Assembly (NCBI GenBank): GCA_015143295.1
Contig: CM026565.1
Coordinates: 15,932,041-15,996,040 of the forward strand
DNA from: Tetracentron sinense
Taxonomy: Eukaryota; Streptophyta; Magnoliopsida; Trochodendrales; Trochodendraceae
Length of the DNA: 64,000 nucleotides
Direction: 5' to 3'
In this document: positions 11,350 through 21,835 of the stretch, one piece after another
Numbering within the stretch: position 1 is the first letter of the stretch
Layout of the letters: each line of letters starts with the position of its first letter
Notes under the pieces: generated by a model
What the model was told of the DNA's origin: nothing
Databases searched by the model: none
The model's input: only the letters and a program-made list of their open reading frames with translations
Position numbers and translations under genes: made by a program

Positions 11350-12092
11350 CAAGGTTATTAAATCGTAATCGAATTGTAAAATCGTTTTAAGACTGATTCG
11401 ATTCAAATAGTAAATAGTGAGATTCAATCCATTTTAAAAAAAAATTGTTTAAAAAATATACTTAATAAATCAGAAAAATGGAATAATCCATTATCCAAAA
11501 GATTTCATTCATATCTATTGATAAAAGAAAATAATGAACATTTTATTGCATATACTATACAAAAAGTGAATGAACTCCATAAAAGGAAACATAACCCTCA
11601 ATATCATCAAAGATAAATCAATAAAAGTAAACTCATATAATCATGTTGTATGAGATCAAGTATCAAAAGACTTGGACAATTAAAAAGATTAATAAAATAA
11701 ACTATCAAGTTCTCCCAAAGACTTTCCAACTCTATTCTCTTTCTTTTTCTTCTAATTTTTTCTTTTTTTTTCCCGTTTCACAACAACAGAGAGAAAACCC
11801 AAATAAGAGTTTGGGCATGTCCGTAACAGGGGTTTTTTCATTTCTTATTCTCTTCTTTAAAGACAAAGTATCTTTAGAAAATCGAAAGAATAAAAAATGG
11901 TAAAAAACTAATTTTTTAAGTCTCAGACCGTAATAGGGGTTTCGTGCTCGAATCGCATGAATCGTACAATTTGAATCGCAAATTGAATGAGATTTACCAA
12001 ATTAAGATTTTCACTTGCGATTTGAATCATTTTGCTTAGGATTCAATTCAAATCGTAGGATTTGAATCGCAAATCGCAAGGATTTAACCATG
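11350..12092. mobile_element. hAT-like non-autonomous element (743 bp)
   Basis: The left end caaggttattaaatcg and the reverse complement of the right end, catggttaaatcc, form a short terminal inverted repeat. The interior carries repeated gattcgattcaaat and gaatcgcaaat motifs near both ends. The flanking 8-mers gttagggc (11342-11349) and gttaggac (12093-12100) match in 7 of 8 bases, which supports the ends and an hAT-type mechanism. The open frame at 11643-11903 inside it has no recognisable motif, and no transposase is seen. Confidence 0.65.
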
Positions 12093-12354
12093 GTTAGGAC
12101 GCACGAAGTTTTCACACATTTGTATATCCATGACATAGAGTGCTAAAGGCCAGCTTATGAGCAAGTCGTTGCTATTTGATTCCTCGTGATTCTGCTATTT
12201 TGAGCAACCATCCAAAATTATTTTTTTGATCGATAAACAACCATCCAAATCTTGACTTTTAAACTCTTGCTAATGTGGTATTATAGGTACATCCTAATGT
12301 TTTCTATTACAGATTTTGGCCATATCATTATTGATCCCGACTATCCAAAACATG

Positions 12355-12670
12355 CAAGCCTGTTATTCATTGGGCGACCGCCTGAGCACTTCAAGCGACC
12401 ACCTGGGTGCTCCAGGTGCCTTGGGGGTCCAGCGCTTGGGGCTGCTTAGGCATTTTGATAACCATGATTAGATTGTATATATATATATATATATATAATA
12501 TACACACACATACATAAACATCTCTTACGCATCAGATTTTGTCTAGGGTTCCTACATCTGGCTCTCTCCCCCTTTCCCAAACTATGTTCTCTATATCTTG
12601 TAGTCAAAATATCTCCCAGGCAATGCCTCGCCTAGGGAACCCTATTGCCAAGGCATCGTGATGTAGCCAA
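12355..12670. repeat. Degenerate hAT-type termini around a TA microsatellite
   Basis: A GC-richer block (12366-12460, with repeated cgaccgcctgagcac/cgaccacctgggtgc) ends in aggcattttgataaccatg, and a second block (12600-12670) starts tgtagtcaaaatatctcccaggc. Both resemble ends of the aggcg-type elements nearby. A (TA)n tract lies at 12476-12497. Boundaries are not resolved. Confidence 0.35.
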
Positions 12671-13365
12671 GGGGCAGTTAGAGTTTATCCGAACTTCAGA
12701 GAAATTCAAATAAGTCTTCGAGACTTCTTAACTGATATTATAGGCCCTTTTAAACTACAGAACTCAACCCTAATCAATCAATCTACAAATCGTTGGGAAG
12801 AAGTTCTCAATATAATAGTCTCAATCAAAGCCCAAAATTAGAGTAGCCGAAATTTAGGGGTTTTAAATCTCAATGAGAATTCAATCTGAAATCTTCAATT
12901 TACCTTGAATAACCAAATAACTTCAACTGAAATAAATTCTATCTGATCTAAAATGATCAAACCCTAAAAATAGAGTTTGAAATCTAGGGTTTCAAATTTT
13001 ATGAATTTTGGTTATAGAGTTCGAACTAATATTAGTAATCAATAATAGATCTCTAGGTAATTTGAAATAACAGAAAGTAAGAGCTTAAAACCTACGTCAA
13101 TCCGAAAATTGGATGGAGAACAAAGTAATATATACCATGTTTGAAAGATGGAATAGTGTTTGATGAGTCCATGCCTTGGAATAATTCTTCACGATTCCTC
13201 CAAATAATGAAGGATCAAAGTTCAAACACCCTCAAACTTGTTCAGCACTGACATAGTTAGAAATGAAAAATATGCTGAAAAATTCTTCAAAATTTCATCA
13301 TACAACTAGCAAAGTTAAAAGAGCAACATAACATCTTTACAACTAGAACTTCTGACTATTAATGA
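12671..13365. other. Non-coding stretch; right part shared with about 44262-44420
   Basis: No gene is seen. The segment from about 13305 (acaactagcaaa, caacataacat, acttctgactattaa) recurs around 44262-44420 together with gttttctatcaatacttact, which here lies beyond the MITE at 13374-13735. The MITE therefore inserted into an older dispersed repeat. Confidence 0.4.
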
Positions 13366-13373
13366 CTTTAGAC

Positions 13374-13735
13374 CAGTGTTACAAATCTCGTTCTCGGGTT
13401 TTTTTCGGTGAGATTTTCAAATATGGAGGTTTTTTTTCAGGTATTTTTGCCTAAATATTGACAATGATTAAAATAATAATTAAAATTACAAAATATAGTA
13501 ATATATATCACCAATTTATAAATTCATCAAACCAATAATATTGGGCATTTTTCACGATATTTTTAAAATTTCGACTAAATCTTGTCTAAATCTCGGGATA
13601 TTTAAGTGATAAAAACTAAAAAGAGAATTGTATTTCTCACGAGACTTTTAAAATACCGTGATAACAACGGAGTTTTAAACTTTAGATATTTTTCTCGGGA
13701 GAAATTAGGTATTTCTCAGGAGATTTGTAACAATG
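13374..13735. mobile_element. hAT-like MITE, copy 2 (362 bp)
   Basis: The left end cagtgttacaaatctc and the reverse complement of the right end, cattgttacaaatctc, match in 15 of 16 bases. The 8-bp flanks ctttagac (13366-13373) and ccttagag (13736-13743) agree in 6 of 8. The interior is clearly homologous to 6273-6610 over its full length, with the same subterminal tctcgggagaaatt motif. Its TIRs are better preserved than in copy 1, while its TSD is worse. Confidence 0.78.
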
Positions 13736-13782
13736 CCTTAGAGTTTAGACTATTACTGTTTTCTATCAATACTTACTAAAGA

Positions 13783-13793
13783 CAAGGATTAAA
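13783..13793. repeat. Left TSD of the 4.6-kb LINE
   Basis: The 11-mer caaggattaaa is repeated exactly at 18373-18383. It abuts the LINE poly(A) tail, seen as a T-rich run from 13794. Confidence 0.85.
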
Positions 13794-13840
13794 TTTTTAT
13801 TTTTTGGGAAAAGAATAAATGTATATAGAAAAAAAAAGAT

Positions 13841-14309
13841 TTACAAACGCTCATAACGACATCCCCTAGCGTCCTCAATAAAACGAGAGAGGACAATAGG
13901 AAAGATCCTTAGAACTAGAGTAGCCTCCTCTATACAATCGCAAAAAGTAGACAAAAAATCTACTGCCCTGTTTGTCTCGCGGAACACATGGCCCACAGTA
14001 ACATGTTCAAACCGACTCATAAGCTGAGATATATCAAGGAGGCATTGGTAGGCTAGCCAAGGCCACTCACTACGCTTATTAATTAGATCAACAACTCCTT
14101 TGGAGTCCGATTGGACCTCCACCTTGACGATTCCCCTATTGACCGCTTCAACCATACCCCTCTTGATAGCTATGAGTTCCAAGACTAAAATAAATGTGGG
14201 CTCGACTCCGCTCGCAATGCCACCCAAAGGCTCCTCGGCTGTGCTACGAATAACACATCCAATACCCGCCAAAGATCCTCGAACCGAACCATCGGTATTG
14301 ACACACTAG
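13841..14309 (-). pseudogene. RNase H domain at the C-terminus of LINE ORF2
   Basis: The minus-strand frame from about 14309 to 13841 encodes a type-I RNase H domain of the kind found at the end of plant L1 ORF2, which degrades RNA in RNA:DNA hybrids. Visible catalytic acids are the Asp in NTDGSVRG, the Glu in LELIAIKRG, the Asp in QSDSKGVV and a C-terminal Asp in NRAVDFLS. The open frame from the internal Met covers 143 residues. A stop codon (14307-14309) separates it from the preceding zf-RVT frame (ending APLEGF). All four acidic positions are kept although the rest of ORF2 is broken. Confidence 0.85.
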
Positions 14310-15150
14310 AAACCTTCTAAAGGAGCCCTCCACTTGCACCAAACGATCAGGGGGTGAACAATATTCACGTGAATGTCCCAAGCAGCAAAAAAGCTCGATT
14401 CTGAGCAGAGTCTAACAGGATTGGAAATAGCATTGAAATTTATGCGGGTATCATTCACAACCATGTTGGTGATGTGTTGGAACGGCAGATGAGAATTCTG
14501 GAAAATACGACGATTCCGTTCACACCAAATATGGTATATAGCGGCACACAAAGCCACTCGCTTAACTTGATGATGGAGCTCGGGTCCTCGAAACATGCGC
14601 AACAACTAAGCAACCTCCGCCCTCCACGGCCTCGCAAGACGGCGCGCATAACAGCAACGAGAGAGTGGACACTCAAATTTTAGAGGTGTAGGGGCATCGA
14701 AAAAACAGGTGATCTCGAGACTCATTTTGCACACGGCACAACACGCAAGTAGCTGAACTAACAATGCCGCGACGGAGAAGAGGATCACGAGTTAGCAGCG
14801 CACCCCGGAAAGCCAACCAAGCGATGAAGGAGTGCCTTGGTATGGCACCGGAGAACCACAGAAGATCAGTCCAAGCAATCCAAAGATTTTCAGAGTACAG
14901 CTTGTTCCACGCGGACTTAAGAGAATAGGTCCCAGTGGCAGTTTCAGTCCAGAGCACGCGATCAGAGGGAAGGCCGTTTAGGATTGGGACACAATCAACC
15001 TCCTGCCAAACCCGAATTAGAGAGGTATATTGGGGACGGGGAGGATTCCAAGACCCATTCAAGATTAACGAGTCCACCTTCTGGAGTTTATTGGATCCAA
15101 CACCAATAGCAGGTTGTCCCCGAAGGATATTCCATATGATACCACTCGGA
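14310..15150 (-). pseudogene. zf-RVT region of LINE ORF2, frameshifted
   Basis: Successive minus-strand frames give VWQEVDCVPI, FSGAIPRHSFIAWLAF, CVLCRVQNESRDHLFFRCP and then, after a stop and frame changes near 14673 and 14605, IWCERNRRIFQN. This is the zinc-binding region between RT and RNase H in plant LINEs, with the Cys/Cys and His/Cys ligands still visible (CVLC, HLFFRC). At least two frame disruptions are present. Confidence 0.85.
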
Positions 15151-15152
15151 AG

Positions 15153-16838
15153 TCAGGGGTCAAGCCACAAGGCCGTATCTTTTCCGTTGCCAATCTGGTG
15201 GCGAATTAATCCCTCCAATGGGCCCCGCAACCGAAGAACACTCCGAAAAGCCCAAGAGCATGAGTGAGGCATTTTAAGAGTCCAAATAGAATCAGTCTTT
15301 AAGTATCGCTTTTGGACCCACGCACGCCAAAGGGACTTAGCACCAGCAGCCAACCTCCAAAATTGTTTAGCCAAAGACACTGCATTCCAGGACTCCATGG
15401 ATCTAAACTCCAACCCCCCTGCTTCTTTAGGTTTGCAAACCTCACTCCACGCTACCTTATGGGATCCGCGGTCAAGATCAGCCCCTGCCCAAAGAAACTT
15501 ACGAAGGAGGCATTCAACACGATCAATGGCCTCCTGAGGCAACCAAAACAAACTGCACCAATAAAGATGAGACCCGGTGAGCATGGATTGGATAAGTTGA
15601 GTCTGGCCAGCATAAGAAAGGCTCCTGCACTTCCATGACCGCACCTTGTTCTCAATGGCATCGATAAGAGGTTGGCACTGGGCTTGAGTTAATCGATAAG
15701 AGACAAGAGGAGCTCCAAGATATCTTACTGGGAGAGAACCCTCCGACAACCCCAGTAAGGAGCAAATAGAATCACGTCCCTGCTTATCCACATTCGCAAA
15801 GAAGACCTGAGACTTTTGGATATTAGCATGCAATCCTGAGACCCGAGCAAAGCTGGCCAAAACCTGAATTATACTCCTGGCAGAATGTTGATCAACGGAA
15901 GCAAGCACAAATAAGTCTTCCGTGAATGCCAGATGAGTCACTAAAGGATCCGAGCAGTGAGGATGAAGAGAAAATACGCCTTGAGAGGCTGCCAAGTTGA
16001 AGGAATCAGATAATACCTGCATAATAAGAAGGAAAAGATAGGGGGACATTGGGTCCCCTTGCCTGAGACCCCGAGATCCCGGGAAATAGCCCACCTGGTC
16101 CCCATTGATCTTGACAGAGAACTACAGGTGGCATATACCAGCCTGAATCCAACCAATGATCTTGCTCGGGAACTGAAACAGCTCCATAACCTTGAGAAGA
16201 AATCTCCATTCAACGGAGTCATACGCCTTCCTAATGTCAATCTTCAGCGCCATACGACTCTTGCCTTTAGAAAGGTGGTAGCTATGTAAGAGCTCGTGGC
16301 ATAATAAAATATTATCCAAGATCAGCCTACCCTGGACAAAGGCAGACTAGTTGGAGCTAATAACATCAGGAACAACAACTCTCAACCTGCATGCCAAGAT
16401 CTTGGTGATAAACCTGTATAAAATATTGCAAATAGATATGGGTCTAAAATCACCAAAGCTTCGAGGATTTTTTGTTTTTGGAATCAGAGAGATAACCGTA
16501 GCATTTACCTCCCCCAAAAGAGTGGAGGTCTCAAAGAATTCCTCAACAGCTCTAAACACCTCTTCTTTCACCAAGGGCCAACCAACTTGGAAAAAAGTGG
16601 CATTGAACCCATCCGAGCCTAGAGCCTTGTCCCCATTGGCATGCATAATAACAGATTCTATCTTGTCACAGGTGATGGGAGCAAGAAGAAGATCTATCCT
16701 GAGAGAGCTGATGAGGCACAGGCAGTTGATGAAAAGGCACAGTGCTATTCTGGGACCTAAAGAGCTCCTCAAAGAATTCCACAGCCTTAGCCTTGATATC
16801 CGCCTCCACTTCAACGGGGGACACGTCGCTACATTCAA
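15153..16838 (-). pseudogene. Reverse transcriptase domain of LINE ORF2
   Basis: Non-LTR reverse transcriptase spread over several frames. In order are seen SLIPKTKNPRSFGDFRPISI (about 16440-16500), the [13 protein letters not shown] block (about 16210-16250, catalytic Asp kept), GSRGLRQGDPMSPYLF (about 16035-16080), then a block reading HLAFTEDLF at about 15915-15940, YLGAPL and the thumb region with FLWAG. The canonical L1 motif is FADD; here the first of the two aspartates is replaced by Glu (TED), so catalysis is probably lost. Stops at about 16347 and 16120 split the domain further. Confidence 0.9.
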
Positions 16839-16944
16839 TAGAAGAGATACGATTATGGCTGCGACGAGAGCAAAGAGATCTGTGAAAAAACTTGCTATTG
16901 CGATCCCCTAATTTAAGCCACAACACTCTAGCTTGCTGCCTTAG

Positions 16945-17972
16945 CTAGGACTCCTTAGCACGAACAAGGCCCCCTAGTTCTAGCGTGAGACCTAGCTCAA
17001 GGGAATGCAGGGAAGCATCAAAGGGGTCCTGAATCTTCACTTGAATAGCTCTCAAATCAGGACGAGCACGGCTGACCTTCTCAGTTACATTACCGAACTC
17101 CTTACCAGCCCACAACCTAAGATGATGCTTGACAACTTTAAGTTTCTTGACCAACACAAACATTGCACGGCCCCGCACTGGAGTTTTCCAAGCACGCGCA
17201 ACGAAAACTTGGAAAGCCAGGTTGGAAGCCCAAAAATTGAAAAACTTGAACGAGCGAGGCCTCCCCCAAACGACAATAGGCGAGTGATCAGAGATACCTG
17301 GCTCCAAGAACCGAGCCTCAACCTTGTCAAACTCTTGGATCCACTCAAGGTTGGCCAAAGCACGGTCAAGCTTGCAACAGATCCTACGAGGCCCCACCCC
17401 TTTGTTAGACCAAGAGAATTTACAACCAGAATATTTCAAGTCAAACAACCCCGCCTCATCAAAGAAATCCCGAACAGTTCCAGATTGGTGGTGTTAACGG
17501 GGGGGGCACCCCCAACCTTTTCATCCCGATGGAACACTATATTGAAGTCACCCATGACAAGCGCCATGGAATAGAAATTTTTTTTGACCATTGAACAAGG
17601 TCCCTCCATAGATTATGCCTCTCATTCTCCAAGTTGCTGGCATAAACAAAAGAAATCAACACCGATTTGAGTTTCCCTAGCTCCCAGGCTCGGACATGAA
17701 TCACTTGATCGGTAACACAAAGGAACATCCACATCATGATTACTCTTATCCCAGCCAATCCAAATACGCCCGTTATGAGCTTGAGAGTAGTTTTTAGTCC
17801 ACGTCCACCCAGGTGTAATAGCAAAGCTAATCCGCTTAGCCTTGATGCTTCTAACTCTAGTTTCCAAAATTCCCATAATATCTAATAGTTGACTGTTTAT
17901 CAAATGACAGACCTCCGCTTGTTTCTCTGGGGTATTCAGCCCCCTAATATTCCATGATCCAACCCTGATCAT
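16945..17972 (-). pseudogene. AP-like endonuclease domain of LINE ORF2
   Basis: ORF2 begins with MIRVGSWNIRGLN (start at 17970-17972), the usual opening of plant L1 endonuclease. It continues with ETRV, GRIWIGWD, then after a frame change a GDFN-type block (near 17545), WSNKGVGPRRICCKLDRAL and the ISDHSPI motif at about 17280. These correspond to the Asn, Glu, Asp and SDH catalytic positions that nick target DNA to prime reverse transcription. At least two frameshifts separate the blocks. The segment 16666-16926 (WLKLGDRNSKFFH) links it to RT. Confidence 0.88.
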
Positions 17973-18372
17973 CGGGATTGATAAGATGATGCTACCTCCC
18001 TACCACTCCTTTTGGAGTTCTTCTTAGCGCCCCGCTTCCTTGAGCTCGAATTGGACCCACCCCCACTCTGGGGAGACAAGCTCCCTTCAGTGCCCGTGAG
18101 ACCCAACTCAGCCTCAAGGTTCTCATATTCATCTCCTGCTAAAATAGAGTAGGGATTACTGGACTCAACAAAATCTTGTTCGCTTTCCTCACTGCCCGTT
18201 GGTCTTGTACGCCTCGCTTGTGGCATAATTGGCTATAACATATCTCCTTTGACAAAAGCCCTTGGGTATTTACCTGCTTAGGAACGTGACTCCATATTTA
18301 CCTAGGCTGAGAAAGCGGGCTGATTGCCCTAACCCTCCTCAACAGCAATAATATCATCCTTGTTGAGCCCAC
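17969..18372 (-). pseudogene. C-terminal tail of LINE ORF1
   Basis: An 85-codon frame (17969-18226) ends with its stop overlapping the ORF2 start region. It is Ser/Gly/Lys/Arg-rich with an acidic stretch (EEQ-like and EYENLEAELG), as in the low-complexity ends of plant L1 ORF1 proteins. Upstream, the frame GGLNKDDIIAVEEG reaches the 5' truncation point at 18372. The nucleic-acid-binding DUF4283 and zinc-knuckle parts are missing. Assigned by position and composition. Confidence 0.6.
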
Positions 18373-18872
18373 CAAGGATTAAAAACTTGGTTTCGGTGGG
18401 ACCTAATACAGTTTCACTGAAACCGATACGTATCAGTTTAGCCTTTTTTGTTTTTCCCTTTTTATTAAAACAAATCTAATAAATCACAATAAAAATAAAA
18501 AAGACAATAGATGGGTAACATTCTTCTAAAGTCAATATCAAGTAGAAAATATAAAAAATAATGAAATATAGCGCAGTAGATGAGTTGAAAGTAGAAACAT
18601 ACTGCTAAAGCTACGCTACATAGAATTAGGGCTTTGATTGGTAGAAAGTAGGAGGAAAATGAAAGTGTTTTAAGTGTTTTTAGGGGTTTACGATTTTACG
18701 TTATGAAAACGTCGAACGAATCATACGTTGAAACCATTACGTATCACCGAGGTTTTGGCCGAGTCTATCTTGTCTTAAAGAAGCTGTAAAGGTCAGGTAT
18801 CGGGTAACGAGTTTTATCGAAACCGATACGTATTGGGCGATATGTATCGGTTTTGACCTTTTTTAAACCATG
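18373..18872. mobile_element. MITE carrying the LINE insertion in its left end
   Basis: The left end caaggattaaaaacttgg and the reverse complement of the right end, catggtttaaaaaaggtc, form an imperfect TIR. Near both ends are repeats of aaaccgatacgtatc. Because the LINE at 13794-18372 duplicated caaggattaaa, the original left flank of this MITE is at 13775-13782 (actaaaga). It resembles gataaaga at the right flank in 6 of 8 bases, in keeping with an 8-bp hAT-type TSD. Non-coding. Confidence 0.55.
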
Positions 18873-19199
18873 ATAAAGATTACAGGAGCAAAAATTATGG
18901 AAAAATACCCTTACTAACGAAATTTTAAAACACTATACTATATGTAATTACATAACTACTACTGGTATGCGAGATTTTTGATTTCTCTCAACATAGAGTT
19001 TCTATCCCTTTAAGGTGCCACCTCGAATCCGTTGGGTAATCCTACCATTTGGTTGAGTTGGCTTGCCCACTTAGCTTCAGACCTCTTCTTTCTCGAAAAT
19101 AGGTCTTGAAAATTGGATTTTGACCTAGATTCCCATCACAACGCCTGGGATGTCTAATTGACAAACTTGAGGTGTAAGATTTGCCACTACAAGTATACA

Positions 19200-20036
19200 T
19201 AGGGGTGATACTTGAGCCGAATGAGCCAAGTAGTGGGGTGTTCGAGGTCGGCTCACTAAATTTACTATTGTTCAAGCTCGGCTTGAACTCGGTTCAAAAA
19301 TAATTACTACTATTCGAATCGGCTTGTGATCGGCTCGTGAAAACATAAACGAGCTCGAGCTTAGCTCGGTTTGGTTTGAAACAAGCTCAACTCGACTCGT
19401 TTGCAAATGATGTATTGGAGATTAAACTCGGCTCGGCCCGAGCTCGAGCCTAATAATAAATAATATAAAATTAATTTTTTCTAAAATAATTTATTCTTTT
19501 TTAAAATGTTATTGAGGCAAGTCGAATAAGTGAGTGGCCAACTCGGTTGGTCTTTTTCATCTAGTCTAGCCAAGAGAGGGAGCCGAATTGGTGAGTGGCG
19601 TCTTCCTCATCAAGTTGAGCCAACTCGTTTGTTCCTCTTTCCATTCTCAAGATATTTTTATAGCCACATCTTCACACACTACCTTTCTTTTAACCGATGT
19701 GGGACTATAATTGGTCCCGCATCATACTTTTGTTTTTGGTTAACAAAGAACACCACAATGCCCAAGGCATTACTGTGACGTGTGTGTGACACACCCCACA
19801 TACCCACACCCACACACACACGGTCACACCCACACCCACCCACACACACAGCACACTCACACCCACCCACACCAAACTCATCTTAATGAACCAAGCTTTT
19901 GTCAAGCCGAGTAGGGGTGTGTTCAAGCTCGGCTCGCTTACTAAATAAACGAACGATGCTCGAGCTTTTACCGAGCCGAGCCGAGCCGAGCCGAGCCCGA
20001 GTAGTTCACAAACATTTTGTTCAATAACCACCCCTA
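19200..20036. mobile_element. hAT-like non-autonomous element with perfect 8-bp TSD (837 bp)
   Basis: Terminal repeats taggggtg and caccccta are perfect inverted copies. The exact flanking 8-mer agtataca (19192-19199 and 20037-20044) is an hAT-type target duplication. Both arms are rich in gagctcgag, ctcggctcg and ccgagccgag motifs in opposite orientation. A further internal end-like copy, taggggtgtgttcaagctcg, starts at 19912, suggesting a composite or rearranged element. It also holds a CA/CCCACA-rich microsatellite (about 19785-19870) and a palindrome gatgtgggac/gtcccgcatc (19700-19730). Open frames inside come from these repeats and are not genes. Confidence 0.85.
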
Positions 20037-20044
20037 AGTATACA

Positions 20045-20340
20045 TTGTGGCAAGTGGCAACCATAAACTTTGATACCAAAACTAATGTGGGATGAAAAAC
20101 CTCTTAAAGTTTGTGAGAAAATTGGTTAGGTGTAATGTAGGTGAGAATGAACCGGACTTATCTTGGATTTCAAAATTTTGGGTTATAATGAAAATTTGTA
20201 GAGTAGTGAAATTTGGTTTTGGGAAAGTTAGGGTTTGGGACAATATAGGGTATGGGTTTTAAACTTTATTATTTAGAAGGAATAATTTGGAAGATTACGG
20301 TTGTTAATATGCAAAAAAAGAGTGAGAAATAGAACTCTGG
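20045..20340. repeat. Dispersed repeat, second copy of 9463-9660
   Basis: It shares cataaactttgatacc, aaaactaat, a ttggatttcaaaa block and gtgaaatttggttttggga with the copy at 9.5 kb. An adjoining ggaagattacggtt block resembles about 7350-7370. The hAT-like element at 19200 inserted at the edge of this repeat. Function unknown. Confidence 0.5.
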
Positions 20341-20370
20341 ATGAAGATAGGGAAACTTTATTGAGAGAAT

Positions 20371-20371
20371 G

Positions 20372-20397
<26 letters not shown>
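20371..20397. repeat. TA microsatellite
   Basis: Thirteen or so uninterrupted TA dinucleotides, followed by cacac. Confidence 0.9.
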
Positions 20398-20402
<5 letters not shown>

Positions 20403-20725
20403 TTTATTTTTATGTCTGCTTCCCATTTGTTTTATCTTTGTTGTTAGGATAAGAGAAAAACTTCGTCACCTCATTTTTTATTCCCTATTTTCTTTGTTAT
20501 AAAAAGAAAACTAGGATCCTCTACATCAAATATTGGAGAAGTTTTATCCATCACCAACAATACTGCACCACCTAGCTACATGAATAGATTTTTATACTTT
20601 ATTTTTTATTATTTTGCTTTTCTATAATCCTAGTTGGGTCAGCATAGGGGTTAATGCTGACCTAACTAGGGTTAATAAGTTATAGGGAAGAACAGTGTTG
20701 ATGTTGGAGGAGAATCCTCAAGCAT

Positions 20726-21608
20726 TTGTAGTGGAACACCCAAATCCAACAATAAAAAGAAAGAAAAAAATAGGTAAGAAAAAGAGGTGGTGCCGTGAAA
20801 TTTGCCGGAAAGGATCTTGTTTTTGACTTTTTTCTTTAAATATGGAAAAGTACTAAAATTAACTCTTTACAGGGGCAAATATGACTCAATGGACAATACC
20901 ATTTTCCCGCACTATGTGGACGGTAGATAATCCCTATATATATAGAATTGTATCAGTTTTAAGTCAATATGCAGGGTATGTATCTCCTACTTGGACTCAA
21001 AGATCTGGTTAGAACTTGGGGCCTCTGCTGAATGACATTAAATAGACCTATTTACCCCACTGTTTCTGTATTTGGCCGTAAATAGGCTGGTGAACCTGTA
21101 ACTCATCGAGTTTAACTCAACTTGGTCCACCTCTTGGTAAAAATTTGTATTTAGGGGTGGATTGAACCTGCACTTGTAGTGGAACACCCAAATCCAACAA
21201 TAAAAAGAAAGAAAAAAATAGGTAAGAAAAAGAGGAGGTGCCGTGAAATTTGCCGGAAAGGACCTTGTTTTTGAGTTTTTTCTTTAAATATGGAAAAGTA
21301 CTAAAATTAACTCTTTACAGAGGCAAATATGACTTAATGGACGATACCATTTTCCTGCACTTCGTGAACGGTAGATAATCCCTATATATATAGAATTGTA
21401 TCAGTTTAAAGTCAATATGCAGGGTATTTATCTCCTACTTGAACTCAAATATCTGATTAGAACTTGGGTCAGCTGCAGAATGACATGAAACAGACCTATT
21501 TACCCCACTGTTTCTGTATTTGGCCATAGATAAGCTGGTAAACCTGTAACTCATCGAGTTTAACTGAACTTGGTAAAAATTTGTATTTAGGGGTGGATTG
21601 AACCTGCA
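20726..21608. repeat. 448-bp tandem duplication
   Basis: Copy 1 (20726-21173) and copy 2 (21174-21608) are almost identical head-to-tail repeats. Both begin ttgtagtggaacaccc and end ggattgaacctgca. Copy 2 lacks about 13 bp near its end (cacctcttggt in copy 1) and carries scattered point changes. The high identity indicates a recent event. No coding region is evident in the unit; it may be intronic or upstream sequence of the gene-like segment that follows. Confidence 0.9.
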
Positions 21609-21627
21609 TGTTTACACCCACAGAGGG

Positions 21628-21835
21628 TTGAAAATATCTCCTTTGTTTTTATCATTATGCTATCAGTAAGATTGGCTCTATTTCCAAAGCGAGACCATTT
21701 TCTGTACATGAGCAATTTCTTCTAAAGTTTCTTGAAAATTTCTCCTTTGTTTTTATCATTATGCTATCAGTAAGATTGGCTCAATTTCCAAAGCGAGACC
21801 ATTTTCTGTACATGAGCAATTTCTTCTAAAGTTTC
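21628..21835. repeat. 104-bp tandem duplication
   Basis: Two head-to-tail copies (21628-21731 and 21732-21835) differ at only a few positions. Each contains gctatcagtaagattggctc and gagcaatttcttctaaag. It lies 20 bp after the end of the 448-bp duplication, so this short region has duplicated twice independently. Confidence 0.92.

Larger units (their letters stand above)
13794..18372 (-). mobile_element. Plant L1-like LINE, 4579 bp, 5'-truncated in ORF1
   Basis: Minus-strand element running from an ORF1 tail (18372) through ORF2 to a poly(A)-like end at 13794. ORF2 keeps the order endonuclease, RT, zf-RVT, RNase H. It is broken by several stops and frame changes, so it cannot move by itself. 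Exact 11-bp direct repeats (13783-13793, 18373-18383) define both ends. The target was the left end of a MITE whose remainder is 18373-18872, so the nesting order is clear. Confidence 0.92.

Noticed and set aside
14100..17574. Plus-strand open frames over the LINE at 13794-18372
   Set aside because: They are antisense shadows of the minus-strand LINE ORF2 domains.
19679..20079. Gly/Val/Cys-rich minus-strand open frames around 19700-19870
   Set aside because: They come from the CA/CCCACA microsatellite inside a hAT-like element.
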